A model generated the notes under the pieces. It saw only the letters and a list, made by a program, of their open reading frames with translations, did no database searches and had not been told where the DNA came from. A stretch of 19,433 nt of DNA from SIG673 sp045660565 (GTDB lineage: Bacteria > Bacillota > Clostridia > Oscillospirales > CAG-272), in contig JAZRDX010000050.1 of NCBI GenBank assembly GCA_045660565.1, forward strand, positions 1 to 19,433, given 5' to 3'. Position numbers and translations under genes: made by a program. Shown one piece after another: positions 1 through 8,296 of the stretch; position 1 is the first letter of the stretch, and every line of letters starts with the position of its first letter.

Positions 1-1047
1 GAAAGAATGGATATTTATAAAACCGATGGAAATAAAAATAACCACCTCGGGCTACCGGTCAGCATTGTTTCGGGAAATATATCAAAAAATGCCGTATTTG
101 AGCTTGGAATAAGCAATTTTAATGAAATGAAAGAGCTTTCGTTAATTGCAAAGCCGAATGTTTCCATTATAACGAATATCGGCAGCGCTCATATAGAATT
201 TCTTTTATCAAGGGAAAATATAGCAGAGGAAAAACTGAAAATCATAAGCGGAATGAAGAAAGGCGGCGCTCTTATTATTAACGGAGACGAGCCGCTGCTA
301 ACGGATTACAAAAACAAACGCACCGCCGGTGATTCTGAAAGAGAACGGTCTGCTGATTACGTGAAAATCATTACGGTTTCAGAAAAAAATCAAGACGCAA
401 ACTATTACGTATATAACGAAGTATACTCTGACGGTGGCACCTATTTTGATATAAAAGAAGACGGAGATGTGCTTTATGAAAGACTGTACGTCCCGATTAT
501 GGGGAGACACGGCGCGTTTAACGCGGCGTTTGCCGTTGCGGTAGGACGCCTTTTTGGTTGCGCAGAAGAAAACGTGCGCCGCGGTCTTAAAAAGTTTACC
601 CCCTGCGGAGACAGACAAAAATTTGAAAATATTGGTGGGATAAACTGCATTTTCGATTGCTACAACGCCTCCCCCGAATCCTTTTCGGCTTCTCTTGACG
701 CTTTCAGAATACTTTCCGAAAGTAAAAACGCGGGTTCAAAAGCGGTGGTGGCGGGAAGTATGCTGGAGCTTGGTATGGAGAGTGAAAAAGCGCATAAAAA
801 AATCGGAGAAAAAATCGCAGATTTATCTCCGGAGCTATTAATAACGGTGGGCGAGGAAGCCGCGTTTATTGCCGAAGGAGCAAAGGAAAGCGGCATGAAG
901 GCGGAAAGCGTAATTTCCTTTCCCGATAAATTACACATAGAGGCGGTTGCCGAGGAAATCAAAAAAAGACTTTTAAAGGACAGTATACTGCTAATAAAAG
1001 GAAGTCGCGCGCTTAAACTCGAACGGCTTCGGGAATATCTGAAATAA
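1..1047 (+). CDS. murF: UDP-N-acetylmuramoyl-tripeptide--D-alanyl-D-alanine ligase MurF (5' end missing)
   Basis: The ATP-dependent ligase adds D-Ala-D-Ala to UDP-MurNAc-tripeptide in the cytoplasm, completing the pentapeptide precursor. The frame is open at base 1 and the first ATG (base 7) lies inside the conserved middle domain, so about 100 N-terminal residues, including the ATP P-loop, are off the window. Visible Mur ligase signatures, counted from that ATG, are GNKNNHLGLP (8-17), ELGISNFNE (32-40), the ITNIGSAHIE stretch (55-64), and the C-terminal-domain motifs DCYNASPESF and VVAGSMLELGMES. The last replaces the usual G-D-M-L-E-L-G with G-S-M-L-E-L-G. It is followed after 147 bases by mraY in the usual dcw order. 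The identity is firm from motifs and neighbours; MurE or MurC are less likely because of the NKNN motif and the position before mraY. Confidence 0.93.
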   Translation, partial: ERMDIYKTDGNKNNHLGLPVSIVSGNISKNAVFELGISNFNEMKELSLIAKPNVSIITNIGSAHIEFLLSRENIAEEKLKIISGMKKGGALIINGDEPLLTDYKNKRTAGDSERERSADYVKIITVSEKNQDANYYVYNEVYSDGGTYFDIKEDGDVLYERLYVPIMGRHGAFNAAFAVAVGRLFGCAEENVRRGLKKFTPCGDRQKFENIGGINCIFDCYNASPESFSASLDAFRILSESKNAGSKAVVAGSMLELGMESEKAHKKIGEKIADLSPELLITVGEEAAFIAEGAKESGMKAESVISFPDKLHIEAVAEEIKKRLLKDSILLIKGSRALKLERLREYLK

Positions 1048-1078
1048 AAGCTTAAAGAATTAAAACGTTACGGTTACG

Positions 1079-1113
1079 GCTCGGAAAAACAGCTTTTTGC
1101 TTAAAAGCCGAGC
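1079..1113 (+). other. Intercistronic hairpin between murF and mraY
   Basis: GCTCGG (1079-1084) pairs with CCGAGC (1108-1113). The loop holds an AAAAA/TTTTT pair that can extend the inner structure. The right arm is followed by GTAAAATAAT and not by a T-run, so it does not look like an intrinsic terminator. It could stabilise or process the mRNA. A TATAAT lies at 1142-1147 further down without a convincing -35 box, so a separate mraY promoter is possible but not shown. Confidence 0.3.
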
Positions 1114-1194
1114 GTAAAATAATAAAATGAAGAAATTAACATATAATAGACTATGAGTTTTACAATAACATAATAAAAGGAAAAGGAGAAGGGT

Positions 1195-2187
1195 GTGGAA
1201 AAATATTTGGTTACGCTTTTGCCGACGCTTGTTTCATTTGTAGGAACGGCGATAACGCTCCGTTTTCTGATTCCGGTGCTTAAAAGCAGGAAGATGGGAC
1301 AAAAAATACTTGATATAGGACCGCGCTGGCATAAAGACAAGGAGGGAACTCCAACGATGGGGGGAATATCCTTTTTACTGTTTGTCAGCTTTGTGTCGGT
1401 AGGCTTGCTTTTGTTTCTGTTTTTTAACGGTTATATAGAAAAAAACGCGTTTTACGGTATGCTTTTAACCGTGATTTACGCTGATTTAAACGGATTTATA
1501 GGAATAATCGACGATTTACGTAAGCTAAAAAAACAGAAAAACGAAGGACTTACCGCGGCTGAAAAATATATTTTGCAGCTAAGCGCGGCAGTTTTATATA
1601 TTTTTGCCCTTATACGTCTTTCGGCGGTAAATACAGCGATTTATCTGCCGTTTTTTGGCATATCCGTTGAGCTTAAGATATTCTGGTACCTTTTTGCCAT
1701 ACTGTTTTTAACGGGATTTTGCAACGCGGTAAACCTTACCGATGGGATAGACGGGCTTTGTGGAAGCGTAAGCGCTACCGCGGCGGTATTCTTTGCCGCA
1801 TATACAATGAATATCGGAGAGCTTGGCGGCACGGTAATTTCTTCAGCTCTTTTCGGAGGATTGCTTGGATTTCTTGTTTACAATCTGCACCCCGCAAAGG
1901 TTTTTATGGGGGACACCGGTTCTCTGTTTCTCGGTGCGCTCATAAGCGGACTCGCGCTTACGCTTGAAAATCCTCTTTTACTGTTTTTGGTAGGAGTTGT
2001 TTATCTTTTGGAAGCGGCGTCGGTAATCATTCAGGTGCTTGTTTTCAAGCTGACGGGGAAAAGAGTGTTTTTAATGGCACCGCTTCATCACCACTTTGAA
2101 AAAAAGGGAATGAGCGAAGGGAGAATAACGCTTGCTTCTGTTATAATAACGGTTGTTGCTTCCGCACTTTGTTTTTGCTTTGCTTAA
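1195..2187 (+). CDS. mraY: Phospho-N-acetylmuramoyl-pentapeptide transferase MraY
   Basis: This integral membrane enzyme transfers phospho-MurNAc-pentapeptide from UDP to undecaprenyl phosphate, making lipid I at the inner face of the membrane. The 330 residues are close to the family's usual length and form about ten hydrophobic segments. Signature residues are visible: the Asp pair D106-D107 in GIIDDLRK, the NLTDGIDGLCG loop (180-190) with D183 and D186, FMGDTGSL with D240, and the histidine triplet H298-H300 in PLHHHFEKKG. The start is GTG, chosen because AGGAG at 1184-1188 sits six bases upstream and no earlier start fits. The gene follows murF, but the next gene is ftsW, without the usual murD between them. 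Confidence 0.97.
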   Translation: MEKYLVTLLPTLVSFVGTAITLRFLIPVLKSRKMGQKILDIGPRWHKDKEGTPTMGGISFLLFVSFVSVGLLLFLFFNGYIEKNAFYGMLLTVIYADLNGFIGIIDDLRKLKKQKNEGLTAAEKYILQLSAAVLYIFALIRLSAVNTAIYLPFFGISVELKIFWYLFAILFLTGFCNAVNLTDGIDGLCGSVSATAAVFFAAYTMNIGELGGTVISSALFGGLLGFLVYNLHPAKVFMGDTGSLFLGALISGLALTLENPLLLFLVGVVYLLEAASVIIQVLVFKLTGKRVFLMAPLHHHFEKKGMSEGRITLASVIITVVASALCFCFA

Positions 2188-2267
2188 AAAATGTTACTTA
2201 CAGCTCAATAAAAGTAATAAATTGTCGTATAACATCTGATTAAAACGAAAAAAGGAAAAAATCCGAT

Positions 2268-3437
2268 ATGAGAAAACGAGGTTTAAGTAATTCGGGAAGC
2301 CTTTTTAAAGTCGATAAAACTATGACGCTTATAATCTTTCTTTTGCTTGCATTTGGCTCGGTGATGGTTTTTTCGGCAAGTGCGCCGTATGCGAAAAGCA
2401 ATTACGGAGACGGTTATTATTTTGTCAAGCGTCAGATTTTCTGGGTTATTATCGGCGTTTTTGGAATGGACCTTTGTGCAAGGCTTCCGCTTGGGTTTCA
2501 TAAAAAATATACTGCTCCCGTAGGTTTTTCTTTGGCACTTTTTTGTCTTGTTCTGGTGCTTTTTTCGGGCGGAGGCATCAAGCGTTGGCTTAACCTCGGA
2601 TTTTTCAGCTTTCAGCCGTCCGAGCTTATGAAGCCTATGCTGGTTCTCATGCTTGCGCTTTACATGGAAAAGGTTCAGCCGTACATAAGGAAAAACGGTG
2701 TAAGCGGAAGAAAAATCGGTAAAATATCTAACAAAAGGCTGTTCTGGAAATCATCTTTTTACGGAACGTTTCTACCTATAATTATAGTTGCCGCCATTTG
2801 TGTCCTTATAATGCTTGAAAATCATTTTTCAGGTACTCTTATTACGTTTATGATAGGCGCGGCGGTCGTTTTCGGCGGCGGAGCTATGCTAAGGTGGTTT
2901 GCGCTTGCCGGCAGTGTTATGGTTACGGCTGTTTTTGCAGTTCTGTTCGGTACGGATTACGCGAGCGAAAGAATTGACATATGGCTTCATCCCGAAAATT
3001 TCTCGGTAAGAGACGAAACGTGGCAGACCACGCAGGGGCTTATCGCGATAGGCTCGGGAGGTGTTTTCGGCAGAGGACTTGGGAACGGGCTCCAAAAACA
3101 GCTTTTCGTTTCAGCGGCACATAACGACTTCATTTTTTCAATAGTATGCGAGGAGCTTGGACTTATAGGCGCGGCTCTTGTCATATTGTTATTTGTCGCA
3201 TTTGTCAAAAGAGGTCTTAAAATCGCCGCCGATGCCGACAGCGTTTTCGGAATGCTTACGGCGGTAGGAATTACGGTCCACGTCGGGCTTCAGGCATTTT
3301 TAAATATCGGTGTCGTTACGGGAACCATTCCGAATACCGGAGTTACACTTCCTTTTTTCAGCTACGGCGGCAGCGCTCTCGTTGTTTTACTTTGCGAAAT
3401 GGGAATACTGCTTTCGGTATCAAGACACGGTAGTTAG
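2268..3437 (+). CDS. ftsW: SEDS-family peptidoglycan glycosyltransferase / lipid II polymerase FtsW
   Basis: This polytopic membrane protein belongs to the SEDS (shape, elongation, division, sporulation) family, which polymerises lipid II glycan strands together with a class B penicillin-binding protein, for FtsW at the septum. The 389 residues carry the family landmarks: GIKRWLNLG (103-111) followed by FQPSELMK (115-122), the GVFGRGLGNGLQKQ stretch (265-278), HNDFIFS with the conserved Asp D287 at the place of the catalytic Asp of SEDS enzymes, EELGLIG (295-301), and PNTGVTLPFFSYGGSA near the C-terminus. The ATG has AAGGA about nine bases upstream. Position between mraY and murG favours FtsW over RodA or SpoVE; the paralogues cannot be told apart fully from sequence alone. 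Confidence 0.93.
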   Translation: MRKRGLSNSGSLFKVDKTMTLIIFLLLAFGSVMVFSASAPYAKSNYGDGYYFVKRQIFWVIIGVFGMDLCARLPLGFHKKYTAPVGFSLALFCLVLVLFSGGGIKRWLNLGFFSFQPSELMKPMLVLMLALYMEKVQPYIRKNGVSGRKIGKISNKRLFWKSSFYGTFLPIIIVAAICVLIMLENHFSGTLITFMIGAAVVFGGGAMLRWFALAGSVMVTAVFAVLFGTDYASERIDIWLHPENFSVRDETWQTTQGLIAIGSGGVFGRGLGNGLQKQLFVSAAHNDFIFSIVCEELGLIGAALVILLFVAFVKRGLKIAADADSVFGMLTAVGITVHVGLQAFLNIGVVTGTIPNTGVTLPFFSYGGSALVVLLCEMGILLSVSRHGS

Positions 3438-3511
3438 TAGTGTGTATTTGTTTTTACTAAAATAAAAACGTGCCGGTAAGGGACTGCTTTTAATATAAAA
3501 AGGAGAGAATT

Positions 3512-4618
3512 GTGAGGGTAATATTTGCGGGAGGAGGAACGGCGGGACACGTTAATCCGGCGATTGCGATTGCGGACGCCGTCTCGCTGATTGAAAAAAA
3601 CAGCGAAATACTGTTTATCGGCACAAAAAGGGGACTTGAAAACCGCCTTTGCGAGGAGGCGGGCTATCCTATCTGGCACATTGACGTCATGGGAATAAAA
3701 AGAAGTCTCAGCTTTGATAACGTTAAAGCGGCTGTTAAGGCTGTCAGGGCTACGGGAAAGGTAAGAGGAATGATAGAAAAATTCCGCCCCGATGCAGTGG
3801 TGGGAACGGGGGGATACATTTGTTATCCCGTCGTAAAGGCGGCGTGTTCTATGGGAATATATACAGTGCTTCACGAATCAAACGCCGTTCCCGGAATGGC
3901 GGTAAAGATGCTGAAAAACAAGGCTGATAAGATTTTCGTGAATTTTAAAGAGACAAAAGAGCTTCTCGGAAGCGGAGAAAATATAGTCAGAAGCGGAAAT
4001 CCGATGAAAAATGTGTGTGCAGACAGGGTGGGCATAAGGAACGAGCTTAATATTACCGGGAAATATCGATACGTGCTTTTAAGCTTTGGCGGAAGTCTCG
4101 GGGCTGAAACCGTTAACAGAGAAATACTGAACTTAATGTCGAGCTTTTCGTCAAGGCGAAACGACGTTTTTCACATTCACGCGGTGGGAAAAAGCGGATA
4201 CGGTGATTTTATGAAGGAGTTTACCGAGCGAGGTCTTAACGGGTGCAGGAATATATCCGCAAGAGAGTATATATACGATATGCCGAAATGGCTTGCCGCC
4301 GCTGACCTTGTCATAAGTCGGAGCGGCGCTATGACGCTTTCGGAGATAGCGGCGACGGGCAGAGCGTCCATTCTTATACCGTCTCCTAACGTAACCGATA
4401 ACCACCAATATAAAAACGCAAAGGCTTTTTCCGATGCGGGTGCCGCATATACGCTTTCTGAAGACGGCAGCGAGCTTTATCGGCTTTCAGAGCTTGTGGA
4501 AACGGTGCTGTCCGATAAAGCCGTGAGAGAAAAAATGGAAGAAAAGGCTAAAACCTTTGACTATCCCGGTGCAGCTGAAATGATAGCGAAAGACTTAATA
4601 ATTAACGGAAAAAAGTAA
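3512..4618 (+). CDS. murG: Lipid II synthase: UDP-GlcNAc--undecaprenyl-PP-MurNAc-pentapeptide GlcNAc transferase MurG
   Basis: MurG is a peripheral membrane GT-B glycosyltransferase (family GT28) that adds GlcNAc to lipid I, yielding lipid II. The N-terminus shows the glycine-rich loop FAGGGTAGHVNPAIA, and later come VGTGGYICYP, the LHESNAVPG motif and the FGGSLGAE loop that opens the C-terminal domain. RSGAMTLSEIAATGRASILIP is the UDP-GlcNAc binding region. Its 368 residues match the usual 350-370. The start is GTG, with GGAG at 3502-3505 in an AAGGAGAG context. It is the last gene of the cell wall block here; murB, ftsQ and ftsZ, which often follow, are not present, and a hairpin starts three bases after the stop. 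Confidence 0.96.
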   Translation: MRVIFAGGGTAGHVNPAIAIADAVSLIEKNSEILFIGTKRGLENRLCEEAGYPIWHIDVMGIKRSLSFDNVKAAVKAVRATGKVRGMIEKFRPDAVVGTGGYICYPVVKAACSMGIYTVLHESNAVPGMAVKMLKNKADKIFVNFKETKELLGSGENIVRSGNPMKNVCADRVGIRNELNITGKYRYVLLSFGGSLGAETVNREILNLMSSFSSRRNDVFHIHAVGKSGYGDFMKEFTERGLNGCRNISAREYIYDMPKWLAAADLVISRSGAMTLSEIAATGRASILIPSPNVTDNHQYKNAKAFSDAGAAYTLSEDGSELYRLSELVETVLSDKAVREKMEEKAKTFDYPGAAEMIAKDLIINGKK

Positions 4619-4621
4619 GAA

Positions 4622-4660
4622 AAATTACAGGACGCGGTTTTAAACTGCGCCCTGTAATTT
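4622..4660. terminator. Bidirectional hairpin terminator between murG and the AraC-type gene
   Basis: AAATTACAGG (4622-4631) pairs perfectly with CCTGTAATTT (4651-4660), and the stem continues after one mismatch through CGC/GCG, a G-U pair and GTTT/AAAC. On the minus strand the stem runs into a T-rich stretch inside the murG end (TTTTTCTTACTTTTTT), a good tail for ending the AraC-type transcript. On the plus strand the tail is only TTTATAAAT, so termination of the murG transcript is likely but less classical. Confidence 0.75.
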
Positions 4661-4682
4661 ATAAATCCTGTAATTTATAAAT
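4651..4682. repeat. Perfect 16-base tandem duplication
   Basis: CCTGTAATTTATAAAT occurs twice without a break, at 4651-4666 and 4667-4682. The first copy contains the right arm of the terminator hairpin, so the left arm (4622-4631) could pair with either copy. Confidence 0.9.
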
Positions 4683-4729
4683 AAGGTAGAAAAAGTGAAA
4701 ACGGTAAAAGCATGTTTTGTAAATAACAG

Positions 4730-5527
4730 TCAGCTCTGTTTAACCGAGCATGCGTATTTTGTCGGTGAGCAGCCGTAGTAGTTTTTAAACGCCCTTGAAA
4801 AGGTAAAAACGTCGGGGTATCCGACCGAGCCGGCGGTAACCGTTACGCTGCACTTATAAATGCTTAAAAGCTTTGCAGCCTCCTTCATTCTCAGCTCGGA
4901 GAGATATTCTCCGGGGGATTTTTTCATTATTTCCTTAAAGATAACGGTAAAATAAGAGCGGTTAAGATGCAGACGGTTGGCAATTTTTTCTACAGTGATT
5001 CCGCTCGAATATTCGGATTCCATAATACTTACGGCGGGCTTTACGTATCTCTCGGAAATTTCGGTTGACACATTTTCTCTCGAATACAGATATGCGAAAA
5101 GCTCAAATATTTTTCCGCAAAGAAACGCCTCGTAGCCTTGTCTGCCGTTTTCGAAGCTGTCAGTGTTTATAGCTTCAAGAAAAATATTTTCAAGAAACGG
5201 TGCGTAAACCGTGTCCGAGGCAGCGATTACCGTGGGGAGTCTTATTCCCGTGTTGAACGCTATCCAGATATACGTCCACGGCGTTTCCTTGTCTGCCTCG
5301 TAATAGGTGATTTCATACGGACGGATAATGAACATATCGTTTTTTCCGAGAGTGTAGCTTCCTTTTGATGTAGTGAACGTCCCCTTGCCTGATACAACAA
5401 AATGCAAAAGATAGTAGGTTCTTGTAGCAGGTCCGAAGCTGTGCGAGGGAGCGCAGTTATCCATTCCGCATTGTACAGGTTCAATATCCAGATACCTTTG
5501 AGTCGTAATAATTCTGTTTTTTTCCAT
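4730..5527 (-). CDS. AraC/XylS-family transcriptional regulator
   Basis: This is a DNA-binding regulator of carbohydrate genes, probably sensing a sugar through its N-terminal cupin. Counted from an upstream GTG at 5542 it has 270 residues: cupin-like beta region about 38-95 (YLLHFVVSGKGTF, then GSYTLGKNDMFIIRPYE), a helical linker, then two AraC helix-turn-helix motifs, about 182-202 (ITVEKIANRLHLNRSYFTVI) and 232-252 (SVTVTAGSVGYPDVFTFSRA), followed by the family tail SPTKY. I prefer the ATG at 5527: the AAGGAAG site abuts the GTG with no room, although it is about 14 bases from the ATG, which is long. It is divergent from the GH4 gene with overlapping promoters, like melR and melA in enterobacteria, so it probably controls that gene. 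The actual inducer cannot be read from sequence. Confidence 0.9.
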   Translation of the reverse strand: MEKNRIITTQRYLDIEPVQCGMDNCAPSHSFGPATRTYYLLHFVVSGKGTFTTSKGSYTLGKNDMFIIRPYEITYYEADKETPWTYIWIAFNTGIRLPTVIAASDTVYAPFLENIFLEAINTDSFENGRQGYEAFLCGKIFELFAYLYSRENVSTEISERYVKPAVSIMESEYSSGITVEKIANRLHLNRSYFTVIFKEIMKKSPGEYLSELRMKEAAKLLSIYKCSVTVTAGSVGYPDVFTFSRAFKNYYGCSPTKYACSVKQS

Positions 5528-5566
5528 AAATATACTTTTCACTTCCTTGTCATGGCTTATAAACTT

Positions 5567-5595
5567 ATTTTATAATATAATACAACAAAATGCAA
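5567..5595 (-). promoter_or_regulatory. Possible promoter of the AraC-type gene
   Basis: On the minus strand TTGCAT (5590-5595) is followed after 17 bases by TAAAAT (5567-5572). The -35 box is poor. The -10 lies inside the recurrent 12-base motif ATAAAATAAGTT (5562-5573). The -35 abuts the -35 of the divergent GH4 promoter, so the two polymerase sites would compete. Confidence 0.35.
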
Positions 5596-5624
5596 TTGAA
5601 AAATGTAAATATTTTTGCTATAAT
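5596..5624 (+). promoter_or_regulatory. Sigma-A type promoter of the GH4 gene
   Basis: TTGAAA (5596-5601), a 17-base spacer, and a perfect TATAAT (5619-5624). Transcription would start near 5631, leaving a leader of about 85 bases before the ATG at 5716. Confidence 0.8.
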
Positions 5625-5630
5625 TTAGTT

Positions 5631-5690
5631 GTAAGGCTGAAAAAGCCCTACGCGGGACTTCAGAAAGACCTGCAAAATAATTTTAGCCGT
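5631..5690 (+). other. Two small stem-loops in the GH4 leader
   Basis: GGCT and AGCC close a loop of GAAAA near 5636-5648. GCGGGACTT and AAGACCTGC near 5652-5674 pair with one A-A mismatch and one G-U pair. No known riboswitch class is recognised. The region may only be mRNA structure. Confidence 0.25.
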
Positions 5691-5715
5691 GTAACTGCGG
5701 CGGAACGGAGAGAAA

Positions 5716-7041
5716 ATGGGAAAAATTACGTTTATGGGTGCTGGAAGCACCGTGTTTGCTAAAAACGTTCTTGGAGACGTTCTGCTTACCCCCGCGCTTC
5801 GCGAGTTCGAGATAGCTCTTTACGATATTGATTCGGAGCGTCTTGAAGAGTCTTACATAATGGTAACTCTTTTAAACAAAAACATTAACGAAAACAGAGC
5901 TAAGATTTCAAAGTATCTTGGTGTTGAAAACCGTAAGGACGCGCTTCGCGGAGCTGATTTCGTCGTTGACGCGATACAGGTAGGTCTTTACGATCCCTGT
6001 ACCATTACCGACTTTGAGGTACCGAAAAAATACGGTCTCCGTCAGACTATCGCCGATACCCTCGGTATAGGCGGAATTTTCCGTACACTCCGTACCATTC
6101 CGGTTCTTAAGGATTTTGCCGACGATATGGAAGAGGTATGTCCTAATGCGTGGTTCCTTAACTACACTAACCCGATGGCTATGCTCGCGGGTTATATGCA
6201 GAGATATACAAACGTAAAGACTGTCGGTCTTTGCCACAGCGTTCAGGTTTGCTCTGACCACCTTCTCAAGGGCCTTGGAATAGAGGCAAAGCTTCCTCTT
6301 AAGGAGAAGATTGCAGGTATCAACCATATGGCATGGCTTCTTGAAATTGAGGACGCCGACGGAAACGACCTTTACCCCGAAATCAAACGCCGCGCTTTTG
6401 CGGAGCTTGAAAAAATGCCGAACAGCGAGTGCAAGGACCTTGTCCGTTATGAATACATTCGCCGTCTCGGTTATTACTGCACCGAATCCAGCGAACACAA
6501 CGCAGAATACAATAATTTCTTTATCAAATCAAAGTATCCCGAGCTTATCGACCGCTACAACATTCCGCTTGACGAATATCCGCGCCGCTGCGTAAACCAG
6601 ATAGCGGGCTGGAAGAAGGCGAAGGAGGAATACCTTGCGGGAAATATCACCCATTCCCGTTCCCGTGAATACGCTTCCCGTATAATGGAGGCTATGGTAA
6701 CCGACGTTCCGTACAAAATAGGCGGTAACGTAATAAATAACGGACTTATCGAGAACCTTCCGAGAGAGGCGTGCGTCGAGGTACCGTGTCTTGTAAATAA
6801 GCTTGGTATTCAGCCTACCGTTGTCGGAAGAATACCGACACAGTGTGCCGCTATGAATATGACGAATATTAACGTTCAGCTTCTTACCATCGAGGCGGCG
6901 GTAACGAGAAAGAAGGAGCACATCTACCAGGCGGCTATGCTTGATCCTCACACCTCGTCCGAGCTTTCGATAGACGATATAGTAAAGCTTTGCGACGACC
7001 TTATCGAGGAGCACGGCGACTGGCTTCCTAAGTATAACTAA
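5716..7041 (+). CDS. melA: GH4 family alpha-galactosidase (MelA type), NAD- and Mn-dependent
   Basis: GH4 enzymes are cytoplasmic and cleave glycosides by an unusual NAD-dependent oxidation/elimination route with a divalent metal. The 441 residues start with the Rossmann stretch KITFMGAGSTVF and the acidic YDID (36-39). The NYTNPMA motif (N149-A155) follows, then GLCHSVQ with C173 and H174, and GINHMAW with H204; the Cys and the second His are the expected metal ligands. YCTESSEHNAEY, PLDEYPRRC, the SREYASRIM block and a C-terminal HGDWLP all match the alpha-galactosidase MelA subgroup better than alpha-glucosidase or alpha-glucuronidase members. GGAGAG sits just upstream of the ATG. The gene is divergent from the AraC-type regulator and closed by a strong terminator, so it is probably monocistronic. 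No melibiose transporter lies next to it. Confidence 0.93.
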   Translation: MGKITFMGAGSTVFAKNVLGDVLLTPALREFEIALYDIDSERLEESYIMVTLLNKNINENRAKISKYLGVENRKDALRGADFVVDAIQVGLYDPCTITDFEVPKKYGLRQTIADTLGIGGIFRTLRTIPVLKDFADDMEEVCPNAWFLNYTNPMAMLAGYMQRYTNVKTVGLCHSVQVCSDHLLKGLGIEAKLPLKEKIAGINHMAWLLEIEDADGNDLYPEIKRRAFAELEKMPNSECKDLVRYEYIRRLGYYCTESSEHNAEYNNFFIKSKYPELIDRYNIPLDEYPRRCVNQIAGWKKAKEEYLAGNITHSRSREYASRIMEAMVTDVPYKIGGNVINNGLIENLPREACVEVPCLVNKLGIQPTVVGRIPTQCAAMNMTNINVQLLTIEAAVTRKKEHIYQAAMLDPHTSSELSIDDIVKLCDDLIEEHGDWLPKYN

Positions 7042-7069
7042 TATTTTGCATACGGTAAAATAAAAAAAG

Positions 7070-7117
7070 AAAACCGGAATTATGCCAAAGCTTATCGGCA
7101 GAGTTCCGGTTTTTGTT
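7070..7117 (+). terminator. Rho-independent terminator after the GH4 gene
   Basis: AAAACCGGAA (7070-7079) pairs with TTCCGGTTTT (7104-7113). GCC/GGC inside the loop can form a second stem. The tail is TTTTTGTTTT. Confidence 0.9.
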
Positions 7118-7176
7118 TTGCGGATTGATTTAATGCTTAAAATTTACAAATAAAAGAAGAACTGAAGGAAAAAAAC

Positions 7177-7185
7177 TGTTATAAT
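7177..7185 (+). promoter_or_regulatory. Extended -10 promoter of the hydroxyacid dehydrogenase gene
   Basis: TG at 7177-7178, one base, then TATAAT at 7180-7185. The -35 region is not recognisable, which fits an extended -10 promoter. The start would be near 7192, about 29 bases before the ATG. Confidence 0.6.
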
Positions 7186-7220
7186 AAACGCATAAACATA
7201 AAACTACTTCGGAGGAAGAT

Positions 7221-8222
7221 ATGAAAGCAATATTTATTTGTAATAATACTGATGTTACGTTTCGTGTTTACGACAGTAAAACCCTTGGTGAGCTGAGTGA
7301 ACTTACGGGAATAGAAAAGAAAATTTACATAAAGAATGACGTTTTAAATAACCCGGAGCTTTTTTCGGATACAGAGCTTATTTTTTCCACGTGGGGAATG
7401 CCCGAGTTTACCGAGGAGGAGATAAAAAAATATCTTCCGTCGCTTAAATGCGTCTTTTACGGTGCGGGAAGCGTCCAGTATTTCGCGCGTCCGTTCCTTA
7501 AATGCGGAGTAAAGGTCTTTTCAGCGTGGGCGGCAAATGCCGTTCCGGTAGCGGAAATGGCGGTAGCCGAGATTATTCTCGCAAACAAGGGCTTTTACTT
7601 AACTAACAGACTTTATCACGAAAAAGGAAATAAAAGCGCCAAAGAGGCTTTTGCGAAATGCCGCGGAAATTACGGAGAAACCGTTGGAATTATAGGCGCG
7701 GGAATGATAGGACGGCTTGTGATACAGATGCTTAAGGCATATACGCTGAACGTTGCGGTATTCGATCCGTTCCTTCCCGATGAAAAGGCAAAAGAGCTCG
7801 GTGTGGAAAAATGCGGCCTTTCCGAGCTGTTCGAAAAATCCTTCGCTGTATCAAATCATTTAGCAAACAACGAGCAAACTAAAGGAATGTTAAACTATGC
7901 GCTGTTTTCAAAAATGAGAGAAAACGCAGTATTTATTAACACGGGCAGGGGAGCGCAGGTGGTCGAGGACGATCTTGTGCGTGTTTTGAAAGAGAGAGCT
8001 GATCTTACGGCAATTCTTGACGTTACCTTCCCCGAACCTCCGGTAGAAGGACATCCGTTCTATACCTTGCCGAACTGTCTCCTTACTCCGCATATCGCCG
8101 GAAGCGCGGGAGACGAGGTCGCGAGAATGGGGCTTTATATGCTTAATGAGTGTAAGTCGTATCTCGCGAAAGCTCCGTGTCTCTATGAAGTTAGCGAAAA
8201 AATGCTCGAAACAATGGCTTAA
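7221..8222 (+). CDS. D-isomer-specific 2-hydroxyacid dehydrogenase (NAD-binding)
   Basis: Members of this family reduce 2-oxoacids to D-2-hydroxyacids, or the reverse, with NAD(P). The 333 residues carry the split two-domain layout: the Rossmann loop G159-A-G-M-I-G164 inside ETVGIIGAGMIGR, an Asp at FDP (D182) that favours NAD over NADP, and the catalytic set R243 (INTGRGAQ), E272 (TFPEPP) and H291 (LTPHIAGS). The N-terminal catalytic half is divergent. GGAGG at 7211-7215 supports the ATG. It has its own promoter and is bounded on the left by the GH4 terminator, so it is probably single. The substrate is unknown; phosphoglycerate, glyoxylate or hydroxypyruvate types are all possible, and serA is not justified because no ACT domain follows. 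Confidence 0.9.
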   Translation: MKAIFICNNTDVTFRVYDSKTLGELSELTGIEKKIYIKNDVLNNPELFSDTELIFSTWGMPEFTEEEIKKYLPSLKCVFYGAGSVQYFARPFLKCGVKVFSAWAANAVPVAEMAVAEIILANKGFYLTNRLYHEKGNKSAKEAFAKCRGNYGETVGIIGAGMIGRLVIQMLKAYTLNVAVFDPFLPDEKAKELGVEKCGLSELFEKSFAVSNHLANNEQTKGMLNYALFSKMRENAVFINTGRGAQVVEDDLVRVLKERADLTAILDVTFPEPPVEGHPFYTLPNCLLTPHIAGSAGDEVARMGLYMLNECKSYLAKAPCLYEVSEKMLETMA

Positions 8223-8296
8223 TAGTCAAAGTGTGCATGTATTTGTATAAGTTAGATTAAAAATAATTTATAGGCCGATTTGGGATAAAGAACCGA

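Noticed and set aside
1142..1147. TATAAT upstream of mraY as a promoter
   Set aside because: No acceptable -35 box at 16-18 bases and no TG extension; left as a remark only.
8223..8296. Terminator between the converging dehydrogenase and hydrolase genes
   Set aside because: Only direct CCGATT copies are seen, without a stable hairpin plus T-run.
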